Below, piece after piece: positions 12,236 through 20,020 of a stretch of 33,376 nucleotides of DNA. The notes below the pieces were generated by a model. It was not told where the DNA came from. It saw only the letters and a list, made by a program, of their open reading frames with translations, and did no database searches. Source of the DNA: Thermoplasmata archaeon. GTDB lineage: Archaea; Thermoplasmatota; UBA186; UBA287. Position numbers and translations under genes: made by a program. The stretch lies in NCBI GenBank assembly GCA_011620765.1, contig WOYO01000014.1, positions 1 through 33,376 of the forward strand, written 5' to 3'. How positions within the stretch are numbered: the first letter of the stretch is position 1; each line of letters opens with the position of its first letter.

Positions 12236-13408
12236 TCAACCAAGAATCGCTCTGATGACCTGCGGCATGAGGGTTGCAAGGGATAGATACCTTGAGTTTA
12301 TGTATCTCTGGGGCTCTGCCAGCACATCTGCTATCAAAGGCTCTGCGATCCTAGATGGATAGTCTATGTCGCCATACATTGAGATCTTATTGAGCAGTTC
12401 TTCATCAGGTGCATTGAATATCCTTCTCAGCTCATTCTCATTTAAGCTATAGATGAGCCTTCTTGCTATAATTCCAAACCTTATCTCTCTCTCAAACTCT
12501 TTTCTCCACAGCTTTTGATATTCTGACAGGCTCTTTTCATCCATTGCATCCTTCTCTAAAGCTTTGGATGCAACTTCTGCGCATATCTTTGCGCATTTCA
12601 GGCTTATATTAACTCCACCGCCAGAGATGGGCTTTACCTGCATAGCTGAATCTCCAACAAGCATAACCCGATCAGCATAGCTCTTTCTCCTCAAACCAAT
12701 TGGTATCCCTCCACCGAAGATCTCATCGGGCTCTGCATCAAGCTTTTTCAGAAGTTTTTTCAGGTATGCAGATGCGGAGCCCTCATTAACACCCAACCCT
12801 ATTCTGCACCTATCCTCAGCTACTGGTATAACCCATGCAAAGAAGCCCGGCGCCACATCTCTGCCGAAGTATACCTCAACGTTCTCTTTTTCTCCAGGCT
12901 TATAACGAGCGTTGCACTGCATCCCCCTTATTATCTCTCCCTTTTCCTTAAGACCAAAAGAGTTTGCGACTTCGCTTCTGATGCCATCTGCGCCTATAAG
13001 GACTCTGCACGTTATCCCATTGACCGATATGCCATCGTTCTTCCTCTCAAATCTGTTTGCTTTTTCACCCAGTCTTATGTGCGCTCCTGCAGCTTCTGCT
13101 TCTTCTGCGATTATCTTATCAACAACACTCCTTTCAAGAACAAGGGATTTACAGCTTTCAGCATGCAAAAATAGCTCTTCATCTCTGAACAGTATATGCG
13201 CGCCTCTTATCTCATTTTCTATGGCTTCTTCAAAGCTTATGTCGGTTATGTCCTCTATCCTCGGATGTATCAAACCAGAGCAGTGCTTTGGCAGCCCTAT
13301 CTTTTCGTGCTCCTCAAAAACAACAACCTTGAAGCCTTTTTCAGCAAGAAGTTTGGCGCAGAATGCCCCGGAAGGCCCGCACCCGGCTATAGCAACATCA
13401 TAATTCAT
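12236..13408 (-). CDS. Geranylgeranyl reductase family FAD-dependent oxidoreductase
   Basis: The 390-residue protein has an N-terminal FAD-binding Rossmann motif (VAIAGCGPSGAFCA, residues 5-18), the GGR-type KHCSGLIHP loop, LIGADGIRSEVA near 138, and the second FAD motif MLVGDSAMQVKPISGGGVN near 250. In archaea this family saturates the geranylgeranyl chains of membrane lipids or related isoprenoids. The exact substrate (digeranylgeranylglycerophospholipid, menaquinone or free GGPP) cannot be read from the sequence. The ATG at 13408 lies about 25 nt from AATATT on the minus strand, suggesting a leaderless mRNA divergent from the next gene. Confidence 0.9.
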   Translation of the reverse strand: MNYDVAIAGCGPSGAFCAKLLAEKGFKVVVFEEHEKIGLPKHCSGLIHPRIEDITDISFEEAIENEIRGAHILFRDEELFLHAESCKSLVLERSVVDKIIAEEAEAAGAHIRLGEKANRFERKNDGISVNGITCRVLIGADGIRSEVANSFGLKEKGEIIRGMQCNARYKPGEKENVEVYFGRDVAPGFFAWVIPVAEDRCRIGLGVNEGSASAYLKKLLKKLDAEPDEIFGGGIPIGLRRKSYADRVMLVGDSAMQVKPISGGGVNISLKCAKICAEVASKALEKDAMDEKSLSEYQKLWRKEFEREIRFGIIARRLIYSLNENELRRIFNAPDEELLNKISMYGDIDYPSRIAEPLIADVLAEPQRYINSRYLSLATLMPQVIRAILG

Positions 13409-13440
13409 AACAATTAAATAATCATAGGTTAATATTTTTT
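13409..13440. promoter_or_regulatory. Compact divergent promoter between the GGR-family gene and a membrane-protein gene
   Basis: Only 32 bp separate the two divergent ATGs. ATTAAATA (13413-13420) is centred about 24 nt from the plus-strand ATG at 13441. TTAATATTT (around 13430-13437) is centred about 25 nt from the minus-strand ATG at 13408. Each TATA box therefore sits beside the other gene's start, and both mRNAs would be leaderless. Confidence 0.55.
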
Positions 13441-13872
13441 ATGGAGATATTTGCGCTCCTTGCGATCATCCTCTTCTTTGCTGCTTTTTACAGAGATGCA
13501 GAACTCTTCGCTATTTTGCCCTTAACCCTGATAATTCTCTCTTTTCTCATTACACTTTTTGTTCCGAATGCTGTGGTGCCATTTATTATCTCTATAGCGG
13601 TATTTTTGCTGCTGATTGGGTGGAGGGAGCAAGGGATACCGGACAGGGCACATCGTATTGATGTGCATCTTGATGTCATAGAGACTCTGGCAAAAAGGAG
13701 GGAGAAGGAGCTGGAGATGATAGAAGAGCTGAAGCGCAGGATCTCAAAGGAGCCTGAAAGAAGCGTGAGAGATTACATGGATTCGCAGAGATCCCAGCAT
13801 TACGCTACGGTAAAGAAGATCAACAGGGAGATGGGGTTATACTGTGATGAGATAAGGAAGAACTGGGAATGA
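13441..13872 (+). CDS. Small membrane protein with cytoplasmic coiled-coil tail
   Basis: The 143-residue protein is of unrecognised family. Three closely packed membrane helices (about 1-16, 22-42, 45-62) are followed by a charged helical tail (70-140) with heptad character (KRREKELEMIEELKRRI). Its TGA overlaps the ATG of the Pth2 gene (ATGA, 13869-13872), so the two are coupled. No catalytic motif is visible. Confidence 0.78.
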   Translation: MEIFALLAIILFFAAFYRDAELFAILPLTLIILSFLITLFVPNAVVPFIISIAVFLLLIGWREQGIPDRAHRIDVHLDVIETLAKRREKELEMIEELKRRISKEPERSVRDYMDSQRSQHYATVKKINREMGLYCDEIRKNWE

Positions 13873-14207
13873 AGCTGGTGGTTGTTGTTCGTAAAGATAT
13901 AAAAATGAGCAAGGGCAAGCTCGCGGTTCAGGTAGCGCATGCAGCTGTTGAATGCGTTCTTCTCTCCAGAAGAGATAAGGTTGAAGAGTGGAGAAAAGAG
14001 GGGGCAAAGAAAATCGTTGCCAGGATGAGCGACTTAAATGAGCTTTTTGAACTGAAAAGAGAGGCAGAGGCGCAAGGCATAGTAAACTATCTTGTAACAG
14101 ACAGAGGCTTGACAGAGTTCAAGGAGCCTACGATAACATGCCTGGGTCTTGGACCGGAGAAGGATGAGGTGGTGGATAAGCTGACCGGGGGTTTGAAGCT
14201 TGTATAA
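13869..14207 (+). CDS. pth2: Peptidyl-tRNA hydrolase, archaeal type
   Basis: Hydrolyses peptidyl-tRNA released prematurely from ribosomes. The 112-residue protein matches Pth2 over its whole length: KLVVVVRKDIKMSKGKLAVQVAHAA at the N-terminus (catalytic Lys/His region), the middle WRKEGAKKIV, and the C-terminal TDRGLTEFKEPTITCLGLGP. It is translationally coupled to the membrane-protein gene upstream, and its TAA overlaps the start of the DUF99 gene. Confidence 0.96.
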   Translation: MKLVVVVRKDIKMSKGKLAVQVAHAAVECVLLSRRDKVEEWRKEGAKKIVARMSDLNELFELKREAEAQGIVNYLVTDRGLTEFKEPTITCLGLGPEKDEVVDKLTGGLKLV

Positions 14208-14775
14208 ACAGAACATAAGGATAATAGGCATAGATGATGGACCTTTCACCTTCAGGAAAAAAAGCACGGTTGTTATCGGTGTTGTTATCAGGGGTAAGAG
14301 TTATGTGGAGGGCATAATCAAGAGCAGAATAAAGATAGACGGGGATGATGCAACAGATGTGCTGAAAAAGATGGTTCTGAAGAGCAGGTTTGCGGATCAG
14401 ATTAGGATTATCATGCTTGATGGCATAACCCTGGGTGGCTTTAATGTTATAGATATAGATGAGCTCCATAAATCTATTGAAAGACCTGTAATAAGCATAA
14501 CCAGGGATCTGCCAGATGAGGAAAAGGTTAGAGAGGCTTTGATCAAATACTTTGATGACTGGGAAAAAAGAGTGGAGATCATAGAAAGGCACCCTCTCGT
14601 AGAGGTTGAGACAACCTATAAGCCGATCTACATAAAATTTTGTGGCATTGAAGAAGGAGAGGCAAAAAGAGCTGTGAAAAATTCCATAGTGAGAGGATGC
14701 ATCCCGGAGCCTGTAAGACTGGCGCACATAATAGCCAGCGCCTTTGTGCTCGGGGAATCCAGAGGTAATGCATAA
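14200..14775 (+). CDS. DUF99 (UPF0215) family protein
   Basis: The 191-residue protein matches the archaeal DUF99 family, with the signature IRIIGIDDGPF at the N-terminus, the central IMLDGITLGGFNVID, and the C-terminal PEPVRLAHIIASAFVLGESRG. The family shares a fold with endonuclease V but its function is not established. The frame opens at a TTG (14200) overlapping the pth2 stop. No ATG precedes the conserved IGIDDG motif, so the TTG start is accepted with some doubt. It is probably cotranscribed with pth2. Confidence 0.88.
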   Translation: MYKQNIRIIGIDDGPFTFRKKSTVVIGVVIRGKSYVEGIIKSRIKIDGDDATDVLKKMVLKSRFADQIRIIMLDGITLGGFNVIDIDELHKSIERPVISITRDLPDEEKVREALIKYFDDWEKRVEIIERHPLVEVETTYKPIYIKFCGIEEGEAKRAVKNSIVRGCIPEPVRLAHIIASAFVLGESRGNA

Positions 14776-14792
14776 TCTCGCATCAATCAACA

Positions 14793-14802
14793 GTTATTTA
14801 TT
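14793..14802 (+). promoter_or_regulatory. TATA-like box of glnA
   Basis: GTTATTTATT is centred about 25 nt before the GTG start at 14823, so the glnA-hisG-hisC mRNA would start at or next to the GTG codon. Confidence 0.45.
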
Positions 14803-14822
14803 CCACTTTTTCCTTTCTCCTT

Positions 14823-16127
14823 GTGGAAGAGATAAGAGAGCGTGTAGAAAAAGATGGGGTTGAGTTCATAAGCCTCCAGTTCTCAGATCTTCTGGGGCTG
14901 GTTAAAGAGGTCGTTATACCTGTGGAAGAGCTTGGTGATACGCTCAGTTATGGTGCATGGTTTGATGGCTCCAGCATAGAGGGCTTTGCAAGGATACAGG
15001 AGAGCGATCTGTTCTTAAAGCCTGATGAAAGCACGTATGCGATAGTGCCGTGGCAAAATGAAGGAAAGACCGCACGTTTCATATGTGATATATATGACAA
15101 AGATGGCAACCCCTTCCCATATGATCCAAGGCACATACTGAAGGAAGAGATAGAAAAAGCCAGAGCTTCTGGCTACACATACAATGTTGGACCTGAGCCA
15201 GAGTTTTATCTGCTAAATGAGGATCTCTCTCCCTTAGATGCGGGAGGCTACTTTGATATGTCTTCATATGCAGGCTATTCTCTTATAAAGGAGATTGTGA
15301 GATCACTGAAGAGCTTTGGTATAGAGGCTGAGGCTGCGCACCATGAGGTGGGCAGAGGGCAGTATGAGATAGACTTTAATTACGGAGAGGCATTAACAAC
15401 GGCAGATAGAATAATAACTCTAAAGTATGCAGTAAAGAAGATAGCACAGATGAGAGGCTTTGTGGCAACGTTCATGCCAAAGCCATTCAGAGGAGCTCCC
15501 GGCAGCGGAATGCATGTGCATGAAAGCCTTTCAGATCTCAAAGGGAAAAATCTTTTTTATGATGGAAATGATAAATACGGCCTATCTGCTCTGGCGTACA
15601 ATTTTATTGGGGGGCAGATGGCGCACATAAAGGAGATGTGCTTATTTCTCTGCCCGACGGTCAACTCATACAAAAGGCTTGTCCCAGGTTTTGAGGCCCC
15701 TGTTTACATATCCTGGGGGTCTATGAACAGAAGTGCTCTTATAAGGGTTCCTAAGTGGTTCGGCGCAAAAGAGGATAGCGCAAGGATTGAGATAAGGTGT
15801 GCTGACCCTACGTGCAACCCGTATCTGGCTTTTGCTCTAATGCTCTCTTCAGGGCTCGATGGGATTCAGCACAGGATAACACCACCTCAACCGAGGGAAG
15901 AGAACATATATTCTTTAGACAGCTCCGCACTCAGCGAAAGGGGTATAGAGCCTCTTCCAAGCTCCTTGTTTGAAGCTATAGCAATGTCTCAAAAGAGCGA
16001 TATGTGCAGGAGAGTTATGGGAAAAGATCTATTCAGAAGGTACACATCTGTGAAGGAAGAAGAGTGGGATGATTTTAAGATAGAAGTTACAGAATGGGAG
16101 AGAAAGAGATATGGAGAGATCTACTGA
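14823..16127 (+). CDS. glnA: Glutamine synthetase type I
   Basis: ATP-dependent ligation of ammonia to glutamate, in the cytoplasm as a dodecamer. The 434-residue protein has DGSSIEGF (latch region), GPEPEFYLL (metal ligands), MPKPFRGAPGSGMHVHES, NSYKRLVPGFEAPVYISWGSMNRSAL and the C-terminal RYTSVKEEEWDDFKIEVTEWE. It is the shorter GSI-alpha form, lacking the extra insertion and the adenylylation-site tyrosine block of GSI-beta as far as I can see. Start is GTG (14823) with a TATA box at leaderless distance. Its end overlaps hisG by 17 nt, tying glutamine supply to the glutamine-using histidine pathway. Confidence 0.95.
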   Translation: MEEIRERVEKDGVEFISLQFSDLLGLVKEVVIPVEELGDTLSYGAWFDGSSIEGFARIQESDLFLKPDESTYAIVPWQNEGKTARFICDIYDKDGNPFPYDPRHILKEEIEKARASGYTYNVGPEPEFYLLNEDLSPLDAGGYFDMSSYAGYSLIKEIVRSLKSFGIEAEAAHHEVGRGQYEIDFNYGEALTTADRIITLKYAVKKIAQMRGFVATFMPKPFRGAPGSGMHVHESLSDLKGKNLFYDGNDKYGLSALAYNFIGGQMAHIKEMCLFLCPTVNSYKRLVPGFEAPVYISWGSMNRSALIRVPKWFGAKEDSARIEIRCADPTCNPYLAFALMLSSGLDGIQHRITPPQPREENIYSLDSSALSERGIEPLPSSLFEAIAMSQKSDMCRRVMGKDLFRRYTSVKEEEWDDFKIEVTEWERKRYGEIY

Positions 16128-16986
16128 GCTAAAGCCAGATAGTTTAAAGGTTGTATTGCCAAAAGGAAGACTTTATGAAAGGGTCGCAGAGCTCTTCAAG
16201 GATGCTGGGATAGATATTGAAAGAGCTTCTGAAAGAATGTACGGGTTGGCAAACAAGGATTTTGATATGAATGTAAAGGTTATGAAGCCCCAGAATATAC
16301 CGAAGCTTATAGAAATGGGCTCGCACGATATAGGATTTACCGGATTTGACTGGATAGAAGAGAGCAAAGCTGATGTATGCGTGATCCTGAATCTGGGCTT
16401 CGATCCTGTCCGAATTGTAGCTGCTGTGCCAGAGGGAGCGACCAAAGAGCAACTTTTACGCAGGAAGATAGTCGTTGCCTCCGAGTACGAAAATCTTGCA
16501 AGGGAGTATCTGGATAGAGAGGGCTTTGACTATGTTTTAATAAGGACATATGGGGCAACGGAGGCTTTTCCGCCAGAGGATGCGGACATGATAATAGACA
16601 ACACTTCCTCTGGCAGAACGTTAAGAGAACAGCACCTGACGCCTATAGATACGCTCATGGAATCTTCAACAAGATTCATAGCTAACAAAAAGGTGCTCGA
16701 TAGAAGGAGAGACGAAATAGAAAAGCTAAAGCTACTATTCAAATCCGTGCTAGACGCCAGAGAAAGGGTGATGCTGGAGATGAATGTGTCAGATGAAAAG
16801 CTTACGGATATTATCAAGGTTCTTCCATGCATGCGTGCTCCAACGATTGCTCCCCTCTACAACAATGAGGGCTATGCTGTTAAAGTAGCTGTTAAAAAAG
16901 GCGAGGTGAAGGAGCTCATTCCAATGCTCAAAAGATTGGGAGCAACAGACATCCTGGAGTATGAGCTGAAAAAGGTGGTAGCTTGA
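16111..16986 (+). CDS. hisG: ATP phosphoribosyltransferase, long form
   Basis: First step of histidine synthesis: condensation of ATP and PRPP. The 291-residue protein has the catalytic domains (VVLPKGRLYERV at 14-25, DIGFTGFDWIEE, and the PRPP loop DNTSSGRTLRE near 170). Its C-terminal ~75-residue ACT-like regulatory domain (VLPCMRAPTIAPLYNNEGYAVKVAV) marks the long HisG form that works without HisZ and is usually feedback-inhibited by histidine. The ATG lies inside the end of glnA. The TGA overlaps the TTG start of hisC. Confidence 0.95.
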   Translation: MERSTELKPDSLKVVLPKGRLYERVAELFKDAGIDIERASERMYGLANKDFDMNVKVMKPQNIPKLIEMGSHDIGFTGFDWIEESKADVCVILNLGFDPVRIVAAVPEGATKEQLLRRKIVVASEYENLAREYLDREGFDYVLIRTYGATEAFPPEDADMIIDNTSSGRTLREQHLTPIDTLMESSTRFIANKKVLDRRRDEIEKLKLLFKSVLDARERVMLEMNVSDEKLTDIIKVLPCMRAPTIAPLYNNEGYAVKVAVKKGEVKELIPMLKRLGATDILEYELKKVVA

Positions 16987-17996
16987 GGGAAGAGCTGAAA
17001 GCTTTGGAGCCATACATGGTAAGGAGCAACAGAATAAATGCGCAGAGAATGGACCTCAATGAAAACCCCTATGGTTGCTCAAAAAAGGTCATGAAAGAGC
17101 TAAGACGGTTTAAAGGATATGAGCTTTATCCTGAGTATGATAGTCTTCTTGAAGCACTGGCTGAAGAGTTCTCTCTGAAAAAAGAAAACTTCATCCTTAC
17201 ATGTGGAGGTGATGATGCTATAAGAATCATTATAGATGGTTGTGTTGACAGAGGCAACAACGTTGTGCTTCCCTCACCAACATATTCAATGCTTCCTGTA
17301 TTTTTGAAGGCAAAAGGAGCAAGGATCTCAGAGATCCCTTACAAAAAAGACCTCTCATTTCCTTCAGATGAAGTTTTTGATAGCATAGACAGAAACACAG
17401 CGCTGATAGCACTAGTGAACCCCGGGAATCCTACTGGAGGCATTATAGAGGAAAAAGGCCTTCAGAGAATCATTGAGAAGGGCCCATATGTGCTGCTGGA
17501 TGAAACATACTGGCACTTTGTGGGAAAGAGCTATGCAAGCTGGGTTAAGAAGCATGACAATCTCTTCATAGTGCAGAGCTTCTCAAAGGCCTATGGGCTT
17601 GCAGGTTTGAGAATCGGATTTGTGGCATCGGATGAAAAGAACATAGAGGAGCTGCGTAAGATCGCTCTCCCATACTCTGTGAGCTCGCTGAGCGCCAGAG
17701 CAGCAGAGATCGCTCTGGCAGATAAGGATTTTGCCCGCATGGTTGTTGAGAGAACGCAGGTTGAGAAAAAGTATCTAAAAAGAGCTCTCAGGCATTTTTG
17801 CGAAGTGAAGGACACACATACAAACTTTCTCCTGGCATACTTCGGAGAGGATAGCAAAGATGTCTTCAAAGCCCTGGAGCAGAGGGGCATACTTGTGAGA
17901 GATATGAGCTCTGTGCTACCGGGCTATTTGAGAATAAGTGTGGGTAAGAGAAAGGATAACAGGGCTCTTATATCCGCGCTGAAGGAGATAAAATAG
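16983..17996 (+). CDS. hisC: Histidinol-phosphate aminotransferase
   Basis: PLP-dependent transamination of imidazole-acetol phosphate to histidinol phosphate. The 337-residue fold-type I aminotransferase has LNENPYG near the start, NPGNPTGG, LLDETYW, and the PLP-lysine motif SFSKAYGLAGLRIGF. The start is TTG overlapping the hisG stop (TTGA, 16983-16986). An ATG 11 codons in is too late to keep the N-terminal helix. A 54-63 nt gap with a TATA box follows, so the operon may have a second promoter before hisB. Confidence 0.93.
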   Translation: MREELKALEPYMVRSNRINAQRMDLNENPYGCSKKVMKELRRFKGYELYPEYDSLLEALAEEFSLKKENFILTCGGDDAIRIIIDGCVDRGNNVVLPSPTYSMLPVFLKAKGARISEIPYKKDLSFPSDEVFDSIDRNTALIALVNPGNPTGGIIEEKGLQRIIEKGPYVLLDETYWHFVGKSYASWVKKHDNLFIVQSFSKAYGLAGLRIGFVASDEKNIEELRKIALPYSVSSLSARAAEIALADKDFARMVVERTQVEKKYLKRALRHFCEVKDTHTNFLLAYFGEDSKDVFKALEQRGILVRDMSSVLPGYLRISVGKRKDNRALISALKEIK

Positions 17997-18022
17997 GGTA
18001 TGAGCTAAGATGGAAAGGACAC

Positions 18023-18036
18023 ATAAATATAAATAA
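18023..18036 (+). promoter_or_regulatory. TATA box upstream of hisB
   Basis: ATAAATATAAATAA is the strongest TATA-like tract in the his region. It is centred about 30 nt before the ATG at 18060. It would drive hisB-H-F-A/I/E-D separately from glnA-hisG-hisC. Confidence 0.55.
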
Positions 18037-18059
18037 AGTATCAAGCAGATTTGGTTTAT

Positions 18060-18638
18060 ATGAGAGAGGCTGAAATAGAGCGTATAACGAAAGAGACGAG
18101 GATAAACATGAATCTCAATATTGACGGATCCGGGAAAGGGGACATAGAGAGCGGGATAGGGTTCTTCGATCATATGCTTGAGAGTTTTGCTGTTCACGGG
18201 CTTTTTGATATTAAAGCAAGGATAAAGGGTGACTTAAAAGTCGATCAGCATCATACTGTGGAGGATACAGGTTTTGTTCTGGGGCTGGCATTCAAGAAAG
18301 CTCTTGGTGCAAAGGAAGGGATAAAAAGAAGCGGTTTCTCTTTTTTTCCGATGGATGAGTCTTTAGCTTTTGTGGCTGTTGATCTCTCTGGTAGGGCTTA
18401 TGCAAGGGTTGATGCGAAGTTTAGAGGAAAGAAAATAGGGGATCTCAGCACAGAGGTTATTGATGATTTTTTTGAGGGTTTTGCTAGAGGCGCGGAGTCA
18501 ACTCTCCACGCAAAAGTGCTCTATGGCAGATCAGACCACCACAGGGCTGAGGCTCTGTTCAAGGCTTTCGCAAGAAGTATGAAAGAAGCTTGTGAAATAG
18601 AGGGCAGAGGAATACGAAGCGCAAAAGGAGTGATATGA
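18060..18638 (+). CDS. hisB: Imidazoleglycerol-phosphate dehydratase
   Basis: Dehydrates IGP to imidazole-acetol phosphate. The protein is ~192 residues with both metal-binding His repeats of the family, FFDHMLESFAVHG and the later RSDHHRAEALFKAFARS, plus DQHHTVEDTG and the C-terminal SAKGVI. It has no fused phosphatase domain, unlike enterobacterial HisB. An in-frame TTG at 18051 exists, but the ATG at 18060 better fits the TATA box and the family N-terminus. Its TGA overlaps the hisH ATG. Confidence 0.95.
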   Translation: MREAEIERITKETRINMNLNIDGSGKGDIESGIGFFDHMLESFAVHGLFDIKARIKGDLKVDQHHTVEDTGFVLGLAFKKALGAKEGIKRSGFSFFPMDESLAFVAVDLSGRAYARVDAKFRGKKIGDLSTEVIDDFFEGFARGAESTLHAKVLYGRSDHHRAEALFKAFARSMKEACEIEGRGIRSAKGVI

Positions 18639-19264
18639 TGGATTACATGGATGATACGGATAATATAATGGTAGGCATAGTGGATTATGGTGCTGGCAAC
18701 ACAGGCTCTGTGAGCAGGGCAATTGGGTTTCTTGGAGGCAGGTATAAAATAGTAAGGGAAAGATCAGATCTTTATGATGTAGACAAGCTTATATTGCCGG
18801 GTGTGGGAAGCTTTGGTAAAGCTGTTGAGCGTATGAAAGAGAATGAGCTTTATGATGAAATAAGCAGATGGATAAAGAGCAACAAGCCTCTCTTAGGCAT
18901 ATGTCTGGGTATGCAGCTTCTCTTCGAAGGAAGCGATGAGAGCCCTGATGCAGAGGGTTTTTCTCTCTTTAAAGGAAGATGCTCAAAATTCGATGCAAAA
19001 AAAGTTCCTTTGATCGGCTGGGGATCTATAGAGCTGAAGAGGGATTCGAAGCTCTTCAAAGATGTGCCAGATGGCTCTTTCTTTTATTTCCTTCACAGCT
19101 ACTATGCGCCTTCTGTAGAGACAGATGCACTGCTGGCAACAAATAGCTATGGGGTAGAGTACTGCTGCGCAGCTTTTAAAGGCTCTATCTTTGGGGTTCA
19201 GTTTCACCCTGAGAAGAGTGGTGAGGTGGGTCTAAAAGTGATAGGAAACTGGATGGAGGTGTAG
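18635..19264 (+). CDS. hisH: Imidazole glycerol phosphate synthase, glutaminase subunit
   Basis: Releases ammonia from glutamine and channels it to HisF. The 209-residue protein has [26 protein letters not shown], the nucleophile Cys in [13 protein letters not shown], and the His-Glu pair in VQFHPEKSG, completing the class I amidotransferase triad. The conserved sequence begins at an internal ATG (18668), but a Shine-Dalgarno sequence (AAAGGAGTG) sits just before the ATG at 18635. The protein therefore probably carries an 11-residue acidic N-terminal extension. HisF begins immediately after the stop. Confidence 0.95.
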   Translation: MMDYMDDTDNIMVGIVDYGAGNTGSVSRAIGFLGGRYKIVRERSDLYDVDKLILPGVGSFGKAVERMKENELYDEISRWIKSNKPLLGICLGMQLLFEGSDESPDAEGFSLFKGRCSKFDAKKVPLIGWGSIELKRDSKLFKDVPDGSFFYFLHSYYAPSVETDALLATNSYGVEYCCAAFKGSIFGVQFHPEKSGEVGLKVIGNWMEV

Positions 19265-20020
19265 ATGGTAGCTATAAGAATAATACCCTGCCTGGACGTA
19301 AAGGATGGCAGGGTGGTAAAAGGAAAAAGGTTTGCGGATCTGAGAGACGCTGGAGACCCTGTTGAAAAAGCATCAAAATACTATAAAGATGGGGCAGATG
19401 AGCTATTCTTCCTGGATATAAGCGCTACAGATGAGGGTAGAAAAACTATGCTGGAGGTTGTGAAAAAAATCTCAAGGAGGGTCTTCATTCCACTGGCTGT
19501 CGGAGGTGGTATAGGTAGCGTTGAGGATGTCAGAAATGCGCTTGCAGCGGGAGCAGATAAGGTTGCGATGACAACCGCAGCGCTGAAAAATCCAGAGCTT
19601 ATAAAAGACTGTGCTGAAACCTTTGGCTCCCAATGTATAACCGTTTCTATAGATGCTAAGAGAATTGATGGATCATGGCGTGCCTTTATAAACGGAGGTA
19701 AAGTAGATTCTGGCAGGGATGCTATTGAGTGGGCGAAAGAGGCTGTATCCCTCGGTGCAGGGGAGCTTCTTTTAAATTCCATAGACATGGATGGAACACA
19801 GGAGGGGTATGATATTGAGCTTATAAGAAAGATCTCTGAGGCTGTGAGCGCTCCAGTTATAGCCTCTGGTGGAGCTGGCAGCCCTGAGCACATACTGGAA
19901 GCAATCAAAGATGGTAGGGCAGATGCCGTGCTGGCAGCATCCATACTGCACTATGATACTTACACAATACCTCAGATAAAAGAGTATTTAAGTGCAAATG
20001 GAGTGCTGGTGAGACCATGA
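19265..20020 (+). CDS. hisF: Imidazole glycerol phosphate synthase, cyclase subunit
   Basis: Uses HisH-derived ammonia to make IGP and AICAR from PRFAR. The 251-residue TIM barrel has the catalytic aspartate in [14 protein letters not shown] and the second in [15 protein letters not shown], with phosphate-binding GGGIGS and [10 protein letters not shown] loops. Its start is directly adjacent to the hisH stop, and its stop overlaps the next ATG by 4 nt. Forms a complex with HisH. Confidence 0.97.
   Translation: MVAIRIIPCLDVKDGRVVKGKRFADLRDAGDPVEKASKYYKDGADELFFLDISATDEGRKTMLEVVKKISRRVFIPLAVGGGIGSVEDVRNALAAGADKVAMTTAALKNPELIKDCAETFGSQCITVSIDAKRIDGSWRAFINGGKVDSGRDAIEWAKEAVSLGAGELLLNSIDMDGTQEGYDIELIRKISEAVSAPVIASGGAGSPEHILEAIKDGRADAVLAASILHYDTYTIPQIKEYLSANGVLVRP

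Noticed and set aside
14128-14790. A 220-residue minus-strand frame across DUF99.
   Set aside because: It is antisense to the coupled pth2-DUF99 pair and has no recognisable family or start signals.
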